Shown one piece after another: positions 23,461 through 32,093 of a stretch of 34,730 bases of DNA. Origin of the DNA: Leptospirales bacterium (GTDB lineage Bacteria > Spirochaetota > Leptospiria > Leptospirales > Leptonemataceae); contig JAIBBM010000043.1 of assembly GCA_019694685.1 (NCBI GenBank), positions 1-34,730 of the forward strand. The letters run 5' to 3'. The notes under the pieces are model-generated. The model was not told the origin of the DNA, searched no databases, and saw nothing but the letters and a program-made list of their open reading frames with translations. Position 1 is the stretch's first letter. Each line of letters opens with the position of its first letter. Position numbers and translations under genes: made by a program.

Positions 23461-25071
23461 TCAATGATAATAATCCCCGATCAAAAAGTCCATCGCATCA
23501 ATCAGTTCTGAACGTTTCTCTCTCAATTTTTGCAACTTGCTTCGAAGAAAGATCTCCGAAATAGCGTCGAGGAGAAAGCGAACTCCCTGACGAAACCTTC
23601 TTCCGTGAAACAGAGAAAATCTCCAGAGTCGGGCCATCAAATACACAGCCCCGGTCGCGCCCAGGATAGACAGAAATACAGGGTGCTCCGCGGGCAAAAA
23701 TGCTAGATCTTTCAAATGAGTGGAGATGGACAAAAACCCATTCATCCAGGGCATCACAAAGTGGCGAAACAAATAATAAGCAACTATATAGTATATGGGA
23801 TAGGCAATGGCGCCTGCGGCCGCCGCCGCCAGAATGGACTGCTCATCTCCATCCACCATTGGTCTTTTCTTCACCTCGATCACATAGTATCGCATGAATC
23901 GCGCCGCCTGACGCGAAGGTACGTTTGCCAGATAGCCATAGAATGACAGAGGTGCATAGAGAATCCCCATCACGAGACCTTTGAGGTGGTAGCCCAGGGA
24001 AGTCCAGGTGTACTCTCGCCTTACGAGTGCGTCTGCAACCCTGGCTTCCGCAAGAGAAGTCTGGTAGTCTTTCAAGAGTAACTTGAGAGTCTCCACTCTC
24101 ACTGCACCTTCCTCTGATTTCGCCGCGATCTGGATGGTTTCAGAAATCATTTTGCACAGAGCATATTTTTCTCGCACATTTTCAAACGGGCCCATGTACT
24201 TAACCGGACTCAAAACATAAACTGCTGTGATTCCATCTATCAGGTAAACGAGCTTTGGATCGTGAATGGATATGATGAGTTTTTCAATTTCAGACTGCAG
24301 CTTTTCTTTGCCTGCAAGCATCAGTTTCTTTTCGTAGACGAGCTGCTCTTTGGCAGAGAGCGAAAGAAAATTGGCGGGAAGCTCCACAAGACTTCTGAGC
24401 TTGAACGGTCTTCCAAAGATAATGCAAACAGAACTCTGAAACTTGTTGATGCGATCGTAAAAATATCCGTACGGTACAATGCGAAGATTCAATTTGAAGT
24501 CATATGCTTTCTCTGCCTGAATGGCCAGCATCATGAATCCAAGTTTGATTTTGTTCAGTCGTCTGGCGTCTGTGGATCTTCCTTCCGCGTAAATATTAAA
24601 TAGACGGCCCCTCACTAGAAGCTCTACTGCTTCGCGCACCATCTCTTCGTTGGCGGCCGCACGCTCTTCTTCTGTAGCACCTGTCTCCTCTTTATCCTGC
24701 ACGCGCGAAACAGGAACGAGCAACGCGTAGTCTCGCAAAAATCCACCCACAAGGGGGGTCTTCGTAATCGTATCTTTGGCCGCAGTGGCAACTGGATGAC
24801 GGAGGACCACACTCAAATTCAAAAAATCAACATAGGAATTGGGATGATTGCCTACCAGAAAGACCGCTCCATCCGGAGGAATGTTCTCAAGACCAATCGC
24901 CTGGATTTCACTGTGCTGAGTGCGAGCCACCGCTCTGAAAAAAGCTCGAAGCGGATAATGAAACAGACTTGCACGCCTGCGGATCGAATCAATGCCATGA
25001 TAGACTCGGCCCGCAACCGGTTCGCGGAACCACTTACCTACTACCGGTAGCCGGCTCAGAGGATTGTTCAT
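23461..25071 (-). CDS. PlsC-type lysophospholipid acyltransferase with C-terminal membrane region
   Basis: 536 residues from ATG 25071 (an in-frame ATG lies at 25086). The acyltransferase block at about 70-260 has NHPNSYVD (H-x5-D, as in the NHPN subgroup), KDTITKTPLVGGF and AEGRST (the EGR/EGT motif). A soluble region to about 400 and several hydrophobic helices near the C-terminus (about 355-375, 405-430 and 455-480) follow. The protein is longer than a bare PlsC (about 240). It likely acylates a lysophospholipid or glycerol phosphate at the inner membrane. It overlaps the SGNH gene start and is head-to-head with the SpoIIE gene; the two starts are 46 bases apart. Confidence 0.88.
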   Translation of the reverse strand: MNNPLSRLPVVGKWFREPVAGRVYHGIDSIRRRASLFHYPLRAFFRAVARTQHSEIQAIGLENIPPDGAVFLVGNHPNSYVDFLNLSVVLRHPVATAAKDTITKTPLVGGFLRDYALLVPVSRVQDKEETGATEEERAAANEEMVREAVELLVRGRLFNIYAEGRSTDARRLNKIKLGFMMLAIQAEKAYDFKLNLRIVPYGYFYDRINKFQSSVCIIFGRPFKLRSLVELPANFLSLSAKEQLVYEKKLMLAGKEKLQSEIEKLIISIHDPKLVYLIDGITAVYVLSPVKYMGPFENVREKYALCKMISETIQIAAKSEEGAVRVETLKLLLKDYQTSLAEARVADALVRREYTWTSLGYHLKGLVMGILYAPLSFYGYLANVPSRQAARFMRYYVIEVKKRPMVDGDEQSILAAAAAGAIAYPIYYIVAYYLFRHFVMPWMNGFLSISTHLKDLAFLPAEHPVFLSILGATGAVYLMARLWRFSLFHGRRFRQGVRFLLDAISEIFLRSKLQKLREKRSELIDAMDFLIGDYYH

Positions 25072-25117
25072 GGTCTTTTCTCGCATGCCCCGGAAGAACT
25101 ACAACAAAACCTTGAAC

Positions 25118-27109
25118 ATGCGAAGAACTGTTTTTTTCGTCTTTCTTATTGCATTTCCATTGCTTTCGGGCTGCACGTTTGACTCGACTGAATCGCTTTC
25201 AGGTGACTGGAACGCAGCCCTTAATTTTTTGCCCGGGTCAAGAGATCCATTTGCGAAACTGGAGTGGAAGGCAATCGGAACGCCCGCCAAGCTTTCGCGC
25301 GAATCGGGCATAGACACATTTCGCTACAGAGGTTGGATCATACTGCAAAGACCCTTGCCTTTGGACCTGGGGCAGAAGGCCCTGGAGGGCAAACTCGCCT
25401 TGCACATCGGAAGAGTTTCAGACGCAGCCATCATTTATCTAGATGACACCATCGCAGCAAAGATCGGAAACGAATCGCCCTACCAGTCAGGGTTCAGACA
25501 TTTCACCGGCAGCCTCCCCTGGAAAGGAACTTCTCCGCCAAAAGTTCTGCGCATTGCCATGCTCGCCACCGAACAGTTTCCGGCCACGATCTCAGGCCTG
25601 GAAATTCAGGGAGGATCCACAGAAGATGTATTCGCCCATGCGAATTATCTGGAACTCATTAGCTGCTTCTTTGTGGCCATCTATTTGAGCATAGGCTGCT
25701 ATCACATGATCCTGGGACTGAGAAGGCTCGAAGATCTATACAACATTCACTTTGGACTTTTCGCGCTTCTGCTCGCTGCATTCTACGCGTTTCAAACATA
25801 CACTTTTGAAACAGTAAGTGGAAATCAAGTATTGCTCAGGGAACGCCTGGAAGAAACGGTTCTGTTTCTCCTGGGGCCTCCACTCCTCTTCTTTCTATCA
25901 GACTATTTTTACGGAACTCTCTCGCGATTTGGTTTACTGGCACAACTTTTCTTCACGGGTATGGTGATCGCCGTATGGTTTTCGGACTACCGCCACCTGA
26001 TGGTTCTTCGCGACGTATGGCACTTGATGGCATTTGCCGTGATGGTTTATGTGATGTTCTACATAGCCAGAGAGTGCTACGAAAAGAAGCGCGATGCAAT
26101 GTACATGGCACCAGGAATCGGCTTGCTCATGCTTACGGGAATTCACGACATCATGGTGGCGCGAGGCTTGCTCTATTCCATTCCAGGGACCAGTAAGTTT
26201 TCATTCCTGATCCTGAACGCCGGGCTTGCAGTGATCCTCGCAAATCGAGTCATTCGTCTACAACAGCGCGTCACTGACTTAAACGCGCATCTCGAACAAA
26301 GAGTGGAAAGTAGAACCATTGAACTTGCGGCCGCTCTTTCCGACTTGCAGAACAAAGACAAACGCATCCAGAATGAAATGGAGCTGGCACGAGAGATTCA
26401 ACTCGGTATTCTCCCTGAAATGCCTCTTCTGTGGAAGGAATTCCGCATAACGGCAAGGTACCAGTCTATGCGGAAGATTGGCGGAGATTTCTATGATGTG
26501 CAACAAACACGAGATGGAAAGCTGGCCATCCTCATGGCGGACGTTTCCGGGCACGGAATCCCGGCTTCTCTCATTACAACTATGACCAAGATCTCATTTA
26601 CAACAGCGCTTCAGCATTCAAGCAGCCCGGCAGAAGTTCTTCGCGCAATCAACGATGAGATCCTGGCGCATATCACCAGCCATCAGTATCTAACGGCAGC
26701 ACTGATTGTGATTTCAGAAAATGGAGATGCGCTGTATGCAAGCGGAGGCCACTGCCCGGCGGTGTTGATTGGAAAATCGGATATTCGTTTAGTATCCAGC
26801 GCCGGCTCCATCCTGGGGGCGATGCGCGAAGCTCCCGTGGCCATAGAAGAAATCCCCGTCGAAATCAAGTCCGGCGATCGTCTGCTTCTTTATACGGACG
26901 GAATTACAGAGGCCAGGCACAATCGGGAAAATTTCGGAATGGATCGACTTCGCCAAATCTGCGCGGAGGTCGGACAGGAAGACGGAGAAACCTTTCTGGA
27001 CAGCGTTCTATCTGCAGTTTCCAGATTTGCGCAAAAAGCGGATCCGGACGATGATATCAGCCTTTTACTCCTCGAACACACGGCCGGCGTACCCGTGCGA
27101 AACGAATAG
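25118..27109 (+). CDS. Membrane-bound SpoIIE/PP2C phosphatase with 7TM-DISM-like sensor
   Basis: 663 residues from ATG 25118, which gives a perfect lipoprotein signal (LLSGC, Cys19). Residues 20-190 look like a periplasmic jelly-roll sensor (YRGWIILQRPLP and LHIGRVSDAAIIYLDD). Seven hydrophobic helices lie at about 200-400, a coiled coil at about 400-440, and a SpoIIE-type PP2C domain at about 440-655 with GGDFYD, MADVSGHG, LYTDGITEA and DDDISLLL, all metal-binding Asp present. It would dephosphorylate a phosphoprotein, typically an anti-sigma antagonist, in response to an external signal. No anti-sigma or STAS gene lies nearby. Such phosphatases are very common in Leptospira. Confidence 0.92.
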   Translation: MRRTVFFVFLIAFPLLSGCTFDSTESLSGDWNAALNFLPGSRDPFAKLEWKAIGTPAKLSRESGIDTFRYRGWIILQRPLPLDLGQKALEGKLALHIGRVSDAAIIYLDDTIAAKIGNESPYQSGFRHFTGSLPWKGTSPPKVLRIAMLATEQFPATISGLEIQGGSTEDVFAHANYLELISCFFVAIYLSIGCYHMILGLRRLEDLYNIHFGLFALLLAAFYAFQTYTFETVSGNQVLLRERLEETVLFLLGPPLLFFLSDYFYGTLSRFGLLAQLFFTGMVIAVWFSDYRHLMVLRDVWHLMAFAVMVYVMFYIARECYEKKRDAMYMAPGIGLLMLTGIHDIMVARGLLYSIPGTSKFSFLILNAGLAVILANRVIRLQQRVTDLNAHLEQRVESRTIELAAALSDLQNKDKRIQNEMELAREIQLGILPEMPLLWKEFRITARYQSMRKIGGDFYDVQQTRDGKLAILMADVSGHGIPASLITTMTKISFTTALQHSSSPAEVLRAINDEILAHITSHQYLTAALIVISENGDALYASGGHCPAVLIGKSDIRLVSSAGSILGAMREAPVAIEEIPVEIKSGDRLLLYTDGITEARHNRENFGMDRLRQICAEVGQEDGETFLDSVLSAVSRFAQKADPDDDISLLLLEHTAGVPVRNE

Positions 27110-27139
27110 ACTTCTTTTGCAGCGAAGCGAGGCTCGGCC

Positions 27140-27907
27140 ATGCTGATTCAAGAAAGTATCACAGACTTCATCGCAGAAATCAAACTCCAGATCAACGAGA
27201 CGAACTCTTTTACTCCCGACGGATTTGCCGCACTTGAGGGTGCGCTCACAAAGATGGCGGCGGACAATTCGGTTCGCGTCCTCATTCTATCAAGCGCGCG
27301 CCCGGATTTCTTTTCCAATGGACTGGACCCGCACTCTGTGCATGGTGCAACGCCCGAACAAATTCAAAAACTCATATCGAGTTTCTTTTCTGTGCTTAAG
27401 AAGATCTTTCTATTTCCAGTGCCCGTGATCGCCGCCATAAACGGACATGCGGTGGGCTACGGCGCCATGCTAGGACTCATGAGCGACTTCAGGCTGTTAG
27501 TCGACAAAGGAGCTCGCGTTTCATTCCCGGAATTGAATATCGGAGTGAGCCTTCCCATCTTTGTGACCACGGCTCTTGAAGATCTGGTCGGCCTGAGAGC
27601 CACTCGCGACCTATTGTTCACCGGGCTTGCGCCCAAGCCTCCGGAAGCTCTGGCTCTGGGACTTGTAGATGAACTCGTTGAAAAAGAAAAACTCGCGGAC
27701 CGAGCAAGAGCTCTCGGAAAGAAAATCGCATCTCTCCCCAAGAATGCTACCCGAGCTCAAAAAGGAATCATTCGCCATCGCTTCGCGCAAAACCTGGATC
27801 GCATCCTCGAAGAAGACATCAAACAAACAGGTGGCCTGCTCAATTCTCCCGAGGCACGCGAGGGATTCGCTGCCATGGTAGAAAAAAGACGTCCCAAATT
27901 CGACTAA
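27140..27907 (+). CDS. Enoyl-CoA hydratase/isomerase family, isomerase-like active site
   Basis: 255 residues of the crotonase fold. FFSNGLDPH (FSxGxD block), AAINGHAVGYGAMLGLMSDFRLL and SFPELNIGVSLP are present. The first catalytic Glu of hydratases (GGGxELA) is replaced by GYGAMLG, while the second Glu (FPEL) remains. A single Glu is what delta3,delta2-enoyl-CoA isomerases use, so isomerisation of unsaturated acyl-CoA is more likely than hydration. It starts 31 bases after the SpoIIE gene and ends 10 bases before the large fusion gene, so the three may be co-transcribed. Confidence 0.87.
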   Translation: MLIQESITDFIAEIKLQINETNSFTPDGFAALEGALTKMAADNSVRVLILSSARPDFFSNGLDPHSVHGATPEQIQKLISSFFSVLKKIFLFPVPVIAAINGHAVGYGAMLGLMSDFRLLVDKGARVSFPELNIGVSLPIFVTTALEDLVGLRATRDLLFTGLAPKPPEALALGLVDELVEKEKLADRARALGKKIASLPKNATRAQKGIIRHRFAQNLDRILEEDIKQTGGLLNSPEAREGFAAMVEKRRPKFD

Positions 27908-27917
27908 CGTTAGCATC

Positions 27918-30254
27918 ATGACTGCTCCATCGATCCTCATTACGCAATGCTTGCAAAATGATTTTGTTCGCCTCATCGATCGCTATGAGGCTTTACCCAA
28001 TCTACTGCACGTAGGCTATGACGAATCCATGCGCCTTCTTGGTGAACGGATGGAAGAAGGACCGGTTCGCTCCATGCTACACTGGGCTTACGAACGTTCG
28101 CCGGAAGAGCTGGCCATCATTCACATCCGGGACTGGCACAATCCATCCGATCCCGCCCAAAAAGACCATCTCAAACAATTCGGACCACACTGTGTCCAGG
28201 ATACAGAAGGCGCACGCTTTGTTTTCGAGGAAAGTCTAGACCCGGCTCGTCATACGATTGTAAATGCATCCGGACTGAACGATTTTGTAGACACAACACT
28301 CGAAGAAGTATTGCGACCTTATCGCGGGAAACCAGTTCGTGTTGGTATCGCAGGAGTATGGACAGAAGCAAAAGTAACATTTCTTGCGTATGATCTCAGG
28401 ACCCGTTATCCGGAATTCGAGATCGCTGTCGCCAGTCCACTCACTGCTTCTTCGTCTCGCCAGATGCACTTCATTGCGCTCGATCAGCTCAAAAGCATCC
28501 TGGGCGTTCGAGTGTTCTCATCACTCGGGGGATTCACAGAATTTCTCACAGGTTCGATTCCGGACATTGGAAGTAGAATCCCATTCCGCGAAGGATTGCT
28601 CCACCTGGACGGAAGCTACAGCGTCAGTGAAACAGACAAAAGCATCCTTACGTATCTGTTTAGAGACTGTAAAAAAGTAGAACTCAAATGTCTCGATGGC
28701 GGTTTCAGCGGCAATGTAGTGCTCAAGGCAAGAAGCGTGGACGTTCTGGGTCATCCCCAGGTTCCCACTGTGATCAAGATCGGAGCACGCGATCCGATCG
28801 CGCAGGAAAGAACGTCGTTTGAACGAATCGAAGAAGTCCTTGGCAACAACGCACCTCAGATTGTCGATTTCGCCGAAATCGGAGAACGAGGTGCTATCAA
28901 ATACCGTTATGCGGCCATGCTCGATGGGCCCGTTCATGTATTTCAGGATCTCTACGAATCCATTGAAGAGGAAATTGCTTCAGGAAAGAAACACCTGAGC
29001 GAAGAAACTCTGAAGCCTGTATTTGATGTTCTGGACACAGTGTTTCTGGCCCAGCTGGGACGACTGTATCAGGCGGGAGAACCCGAGAAAGTGGACCTGC
29101 TCCAGTACTATGATTTTTCAACGCGCTACGCTCCAGGCGTGCGCCGGCGGATCACGGCACTCATTGGCGGAAACCCCGAAGACATTGGCGAAGTCTTCCC
29201 GGGAAGAAATATCGAAAACGTGTGCCCGTTTTATGAAAAAGATCTCGAACACCTTCATTCTACCCGCACATCTGCGCGGATGGCTTTCGTTCACGGGGAC
29301 TTAAACGGGCGCAACATTGTTCTCGATCCTTCGCACAATGTATGGATGATCGATTTCTTTCACGCTCATAGAGGCCATATCCTTCGCGATCTCTTGAAGC
29401 TGGAAAACGACATCTTCTATATCTTCACCAAAATTGCGTCCATTTCCGAACTTGAAGAAGCAGTGCGAGTCACGGACTTCTTCCTATCACAACCAGATCT
29501 GGGAGTCCCTCCGTTACCAGGCGCACTTTCGATTTCGAATCCTGGACTCAAGATGGCGGCACTCACCGTCGCCCATATGCGATCCTACTATCCGGCTCTC
29601 GTGGACAAAGACCGGGAACCGGTGCAGATGCAGATTGGCCTTCTTCGCTACGCAATGCACACCATCTCATTTGATGAATGCAACGAATTTCAAAAGAAAT
29701 GGGCGCTGGCGTCGGGGTCTGCGCTGATCACAAAAATCAAAGAGAGCTTCGCTCGCAGCAGTCGTCTTCGCATCGATTTCATGGAAACGGGAGAACCAGG
29801 AAAGATTGGGATGACCATATTGCCTGGACGTAAAGATCGCGAGAGAGTTCTTTCTGAGGACATTGCGGCGATCAAGGAAAGTAAGATCGCGTCTGTTCTT
29901 TGCCTCATCACTGAAAACGAATTTTCGGAGTATGGTGTTCCAGATCTTAAACAGGAATACGAAAAGGCCGGATTAGCAACACGTTATCTGCCCATTCTAG
30001 ACCAGGCAATTCCAACCAGAGAGGAACTGTCGAGCGCGCTCTCCTGGGTACATGATGAACTGAAGCAATCAAAGAATGTGCTTGTGCATTGCGTCGGAGG
30101 CCTTGGAAGATCTGGTCTTGCTGCCGCCGCCTATCTAATCCTGGAAAAAAACATGAGTCCGGATCGCGCCATAGAAACGGTCCGGGAAGCAAGAGGAAGA
30201 CGCGCTATTGAAACGCGCAAACAGGAAGAATTCTTAGAAAGCCTGACCCGTTAG
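27918..30254 (+). CDS. Triple fusion: degenerate isochorismatase fold, kinase/phosphotransferase-like domain, CDKN3-type phosphatase
   Basis: 778 residues. (1) About 1-210: isochorismatase-like hydrolase fold; Asp15 of the triad remains (QNDF), but the Lys position reads Asn116 (IVNASG) and the Cys position Lys152 (WTEAKV), so catalysis is unlikely. (2) About 240-560: kinase-like; GGFSGNV (261-267) as glycine loop, VIKIG with Lys287, catalytic loop HGDLNGRN (459-466), metal motif IDF (478-480), as in aminoglycoside phosphotransferase/ChoK-type kinases. (3) About 630-778: dual-specificity phosphatase with HCVGGLGRS (724-732, nucleophile Cys725) and PILDQAIP supplying a general acid, closest in style to CDKN3/KAP. 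No membrane segment. A kinase and phosphatase in one chain suggests a phosphorylation switch; the target is unknown. Confidence 0.85.
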   Translation: MTAPSILITQCLQNDFVRLIDRYEALPNLLHVGYDESMRLLGERMEEGPVRSMLHWAYERSPEELAIIHIRDWHNPSDPAQKDHLKQFGPHCVQDTEGARFVFEESLDPARHTIVNASGLNDFVDTTLEEVLRPYRGKPVRVGIAGVWTEAKVTFLAYDLRTRYPEFEIAVASPLTASSSRQMHFIALDQLKSILGVRVFSSLGGFTEFLTGSIPDIGSRIPFREGLLHLDGSYSVSETDKSILTYLFRDCKKVELKCLDGGFSGNVVLKARSVDVLGHPQVPTVIKIGARDPIAQERTSFERIEEVLGNNAPQIVDFAEIGERGAIKYRYAAMLDGPVHVFQDLYESIEEEIASGKKHLSEETLKPVFDVLDTVFLAQLGRLYQAGEPEKVDLLQYYDFSTRYAPGVRRRITALIGGNPEDIGEVFPGRNIENVCPFYEKDLEHLHSTRTSARMAFVHGDLNGRNIVLDPSHNVWMIDFFHAHRGHILRDLLKLENDIFYIFTKIASISELEEAVRVTDFFLSQPDLGVPPLPGALSISNPGLKMAALTVAHMRSYYPALVDKDREPVQMQIGLLRYAMHTISFDECNEFQKKWALASGSALITKIKESFARSSRLRIDFMETGEPGKIGMTILPGRKDRERVLSEDIAAIKESKIASVLCLITENEFSEYGVPDLKQEYEKAGLATRYLPILDQAIPTREELSSALSWVHDELKQSKNVLVHCVGGLGRSGLAAAAYLILEKNMSPDRAIETVREARGRRAIETRKQEEFLESLTR

Positions 30255-30257
30255 GCG

Positions 30258-30293
30258 ATCAAGCTCCCATCAACAATCAAGATCCCATCAATC
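30258..30293. repeat. Two-copy 18-bp tandem repeat between convergent genes
   Basis: ATCAAGCTCCCATCAACA (30258-30275) is followed directly by ATCAAGATCCCATCAATC (30276-30293), with two or three mismatches. It begins three bases after the stop of the fusion gene and runs into the last codons of the opposite small gene. Confidence 0.6.
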
Positions 30294-30542
30294 GTCTGAG
30301 GATGGTTTGGCACAATACGGAGGAACGATTGCATCGCATGCAACGATCGCCGCAGCCCAGGCAGCATAACATGTGTTCTGATTCGAAGTGGTCGAAGCAG
30401 ATGGACAGGTAGCCAGAAGTGGAAGGCTGGCCACTTTGCAGTTTTCAGACTGCTGTCTCTTTGCATCACAGCTCTGCGCGCTGCAATAAGACAGCAGACC
30501 CAGAATCAATGGAAGTGACAGCAGGAGTTTTGCCATAGTCAT
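30288..30542 (-). CDS. Small Cys-rich exported protein
   Basis: 84 residues from ATG 30542 (GTGAG six bases before; the ATG at 30536 is an alternative). The signal MTMAKLLLSLPLILGLLSYC ends with CSAQ, allowing ordinary cleavage or lipidation. The mature part has six Cys with spacing C-x9-C-x10-C-x11-C-x10-C-x7-C; its NQNTCYAAWAAAIVAC resembles NQRSACSAIAGAILYTEC of the four-Cys lipoprotein at 18717-18932. Function unknown. It lies 38 bases downstream of the SDR gene on the same strand. Confidence 0.7.
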   Translation of the reverse strand: MTMAKLLLSLPLILGLLSYCSAQSCDAKRQQSENCKVASLPLLATCPSASTTSNQNTCYAAWAAAIVACDAIVPPYCAKPSSDD

Positions 30543-30579
30543 CTGTAGCTCACTGCCGGGAGCCTGCAAGCCTTTTGAT

Positions 30580-31386
30580 TCAGGGTTTGCCTGACTGAGC
30601 TTTGCGAATCTTGTGATCCATCACAGCATCCACGATTCCTGGAATGAACCTGGACGCATAGTAGGCAAATTTTCCCTCAAAGCCTGGCACAACAATGGAC
30701 CGGCGTTTTTCAATTCCTCGGATGATGGCGAGGGCTACCGCCTTCGGAGATAGAAGTCCACCGGATGCATTGATCGCTGCCGATTCTCTGGGCAACAGCT
30801 TGCGTTCTTCGTGTAGCATGGGGGTGTCCGTGTCCGGCGGTGCTGCGAGCATTACGTGAATGCCATGCGGCTTCATCTCCGCGCGAAGGGCCTGGGTGAA
30901 GCCATGCACTGCAAACTTGGAGGCGCTATATGCAGTGTAGCCAAAGACACCTATCATCCCTGCCAGAGAGCCAATGTTGACAATGGTTCCTGCATGTCTG
31001 GACATCATGGCAGGCGCCGCCGCACGACATGCATGCACCGTTCCAAGAACGTTAGCCGCCATTGTGCGACGAAAGAGGGAAACAGGAATAGTCTCGAACT
31101 TTCCAGGATGAACCATGCCCGCGGAATTGATCAGAATGCTGACTGGTCCGGATTTCTCGATCTCCTGGAATACTCGACGCAGCTGCCGATAGTTACGAAC
31201 ATCACAGCGAAAGACATTTACTGGATCTCCCGGGATTTCCGCTAGAACTGTTTGCGCCTTCTTCAGCTTCACACCGCTACGCGAAATCAGAACTACGCGC
31301 GCGCCGCGCAGGCGAAGCTCTTTTGCAAGTGCCAGGCCAATCCCGCTCGATCCGCCAGTGATGACCGCTGTCTGGTTGTGAAACAT
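30580..31386 (-). CDS. SDR oxidoreductase, 3-ketodihydrosphingosine-reductase-like
   Basis: 268 residues from ATG 31386. Classical SDR motifs: TGGSSGIG for the cofactor, NSAG, the catalytic Ser in NIGSLAG and YSASK. The block PPDTDTPMLHEER is the signature region of 3-ketodihydrosphingosine reductases (PPDTDTPG-x-x-EE in eukaryotic KDSR), so reduction of a long-chain 3-keto base or related 3-ketolipid is a good guess. No serine palmitoyltransferase gene is in the window. The C-terminus has no obvious anchor. A terminator hairpin lies only four bases before the ATG, leaving no room for a normal ribosome-binding site. Confidence 0.85.
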   Translation of the reverse strand: MFHNQTAVITGGSSGIGLALAKELRLRGARVVLISRSGVKLKKAQTVLAEIPGDPVNVFRCDVRNYRQLRRVFQEIEKSGPVSILINSAGMVHPGKFETIPVSLFRRTMAANVLGTVHACRAAAPAMMSRHAGTIVNIGSLAGMIGVFGYTAYSASKFAVHGFTQALRAEMKPHGIHVMLAAPPDTDTPMLHEERKLLPRESAAINASGGLLSPKAVALAIIRGIEKRRSIVVPGFEGKFAYYASRFIPGIVDAVMDHKIRKAQSGKP

Positions 31387-31390
31387 AGGC

Positions 31391-31420
31391 AAAAAAAAAG
31401 CGGCCCTTTGAGCCGCTTTT
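31391..31420 (-). terminator. Rho-independent terminator of the OmpA lipoprotein gene
   Basis: On the minus strand AAAAGCGGC (31420-31412) pairs with GCCGCTTTT (31404-31396) around a 7-base loop, and the run of T extends to nine (31399-31391). It starts 24 bases after the OmpA stop. This is the clearest intrinsic terminator in the window. Confidence 0.88.
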
Positions 31421-31443
31421 CCTGAGTCGTCAGTAGACTAGAA

Positions 31444-31980
31444 TTAGCCTTGAACGATTTTGAACGTTACACGACGATTCTTCTGATCTTTTGGAGCAGC
31501 GCCTGGAAGAGGCTCGTCGTTTGCAATGCCCTTGTATGTGAGCTTGTCTTTTGGCAGACCTGCGTTGATCAGTGCCTGGTAAACTGCTTTCGCACGCTCA
31601 GTAGAGTAGTATACGTTACCCAGGTGTGCCCCGTCTCCATCACGAGGACCGATCGCGCAAGTGTGGCCAGTGATCTGGAGTTTGAATCCAGGGGCCAGTG
31701 CGTTGAGTGCAGTTTCGATTTGTGGTTTGAACTGTGTTGCCCAGGTGTTGAATTCAGTTGGGTTTACGTAGGTTGATTTGTAAGCGAAGCCCTGTCCGTT
31801 TGGAGAATACGACAGACTGCTAAGCGCCCCGCCCATATCAACACCGCCGCGTTCTTTGGATCCGCTACGGTCATTTGAATTTGTGTTATTGCCGCTCGTG
31901 CTCTGGGAACTGCTGCAAGCAGCAATTGCTACAGTGAAAAGAGCAATGGAAGCGATGCGAAATAAATTGGAAACTTTCAT
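31444..31980 (-). CDS. OmpA-family peptidoglycan-associated lipoprotein
   Basis: 178 residues from ATG 31980, chosen because GAGGTG lies seven bases upstream. The signal peptide ends TVAIAAC (lipidation Cys22), followed by a Ser/Asn/Gly-rich linker. The C-terminal OmpA domain (about 80-178) shows LQITGHTC, STERAKAVYQALINAGLP and KNRRVTF, the peptidoglycan-binding blocks; the usual Asp of GHTD is Cys here. It anchors the outer membrane to the wall. Its own promoter and strong terminator suggest single-gene, probably high, expression. Confidence 0.9.
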   Translation of the reverse strand: MKVSNLFRIASIALFTVAIAACSSSQSTSGNNTNSNDRSGSKERGGVDMGGALSSLSYSPNGQGFAYKSTYVNPTEFNTWATQFKPQIETALNALAPGFKLQITGHTCAIGPRDGDGAHLGNVYYSTERAKAVYQALINAGLPKDKLTYKGIANDEPLPGAAPKDQKNRRVTFKIVQG

Positions 31981-32007
31981 GGTTTTGCACCTCATGGTAT
32001 ATGAGTC

Positions 32008-32036
32008 ATTTTAAAATCCCGAATCAGGCATGGAAA
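32008..32036 (-). promoter_or_regulatory. Candidate sigma-70-type promoter of the OmpA lipoprotein gene
   Basis: On the minus strand TTTCCA (32036-32031) and TAAAAT (32013-32008) are separated by 17 bases, giving a leader of about 20 bases to the ATG. The -10 matches 5 of 6 consensus positions, the -35 4 of 6. Confidence 0.45.
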
Positions 32037-32093
32037 TCTTTTTTTAAGCGTCAAACAGGGGCCCGGTGAAGGAGTTGGAACAGCGTAAATCCA

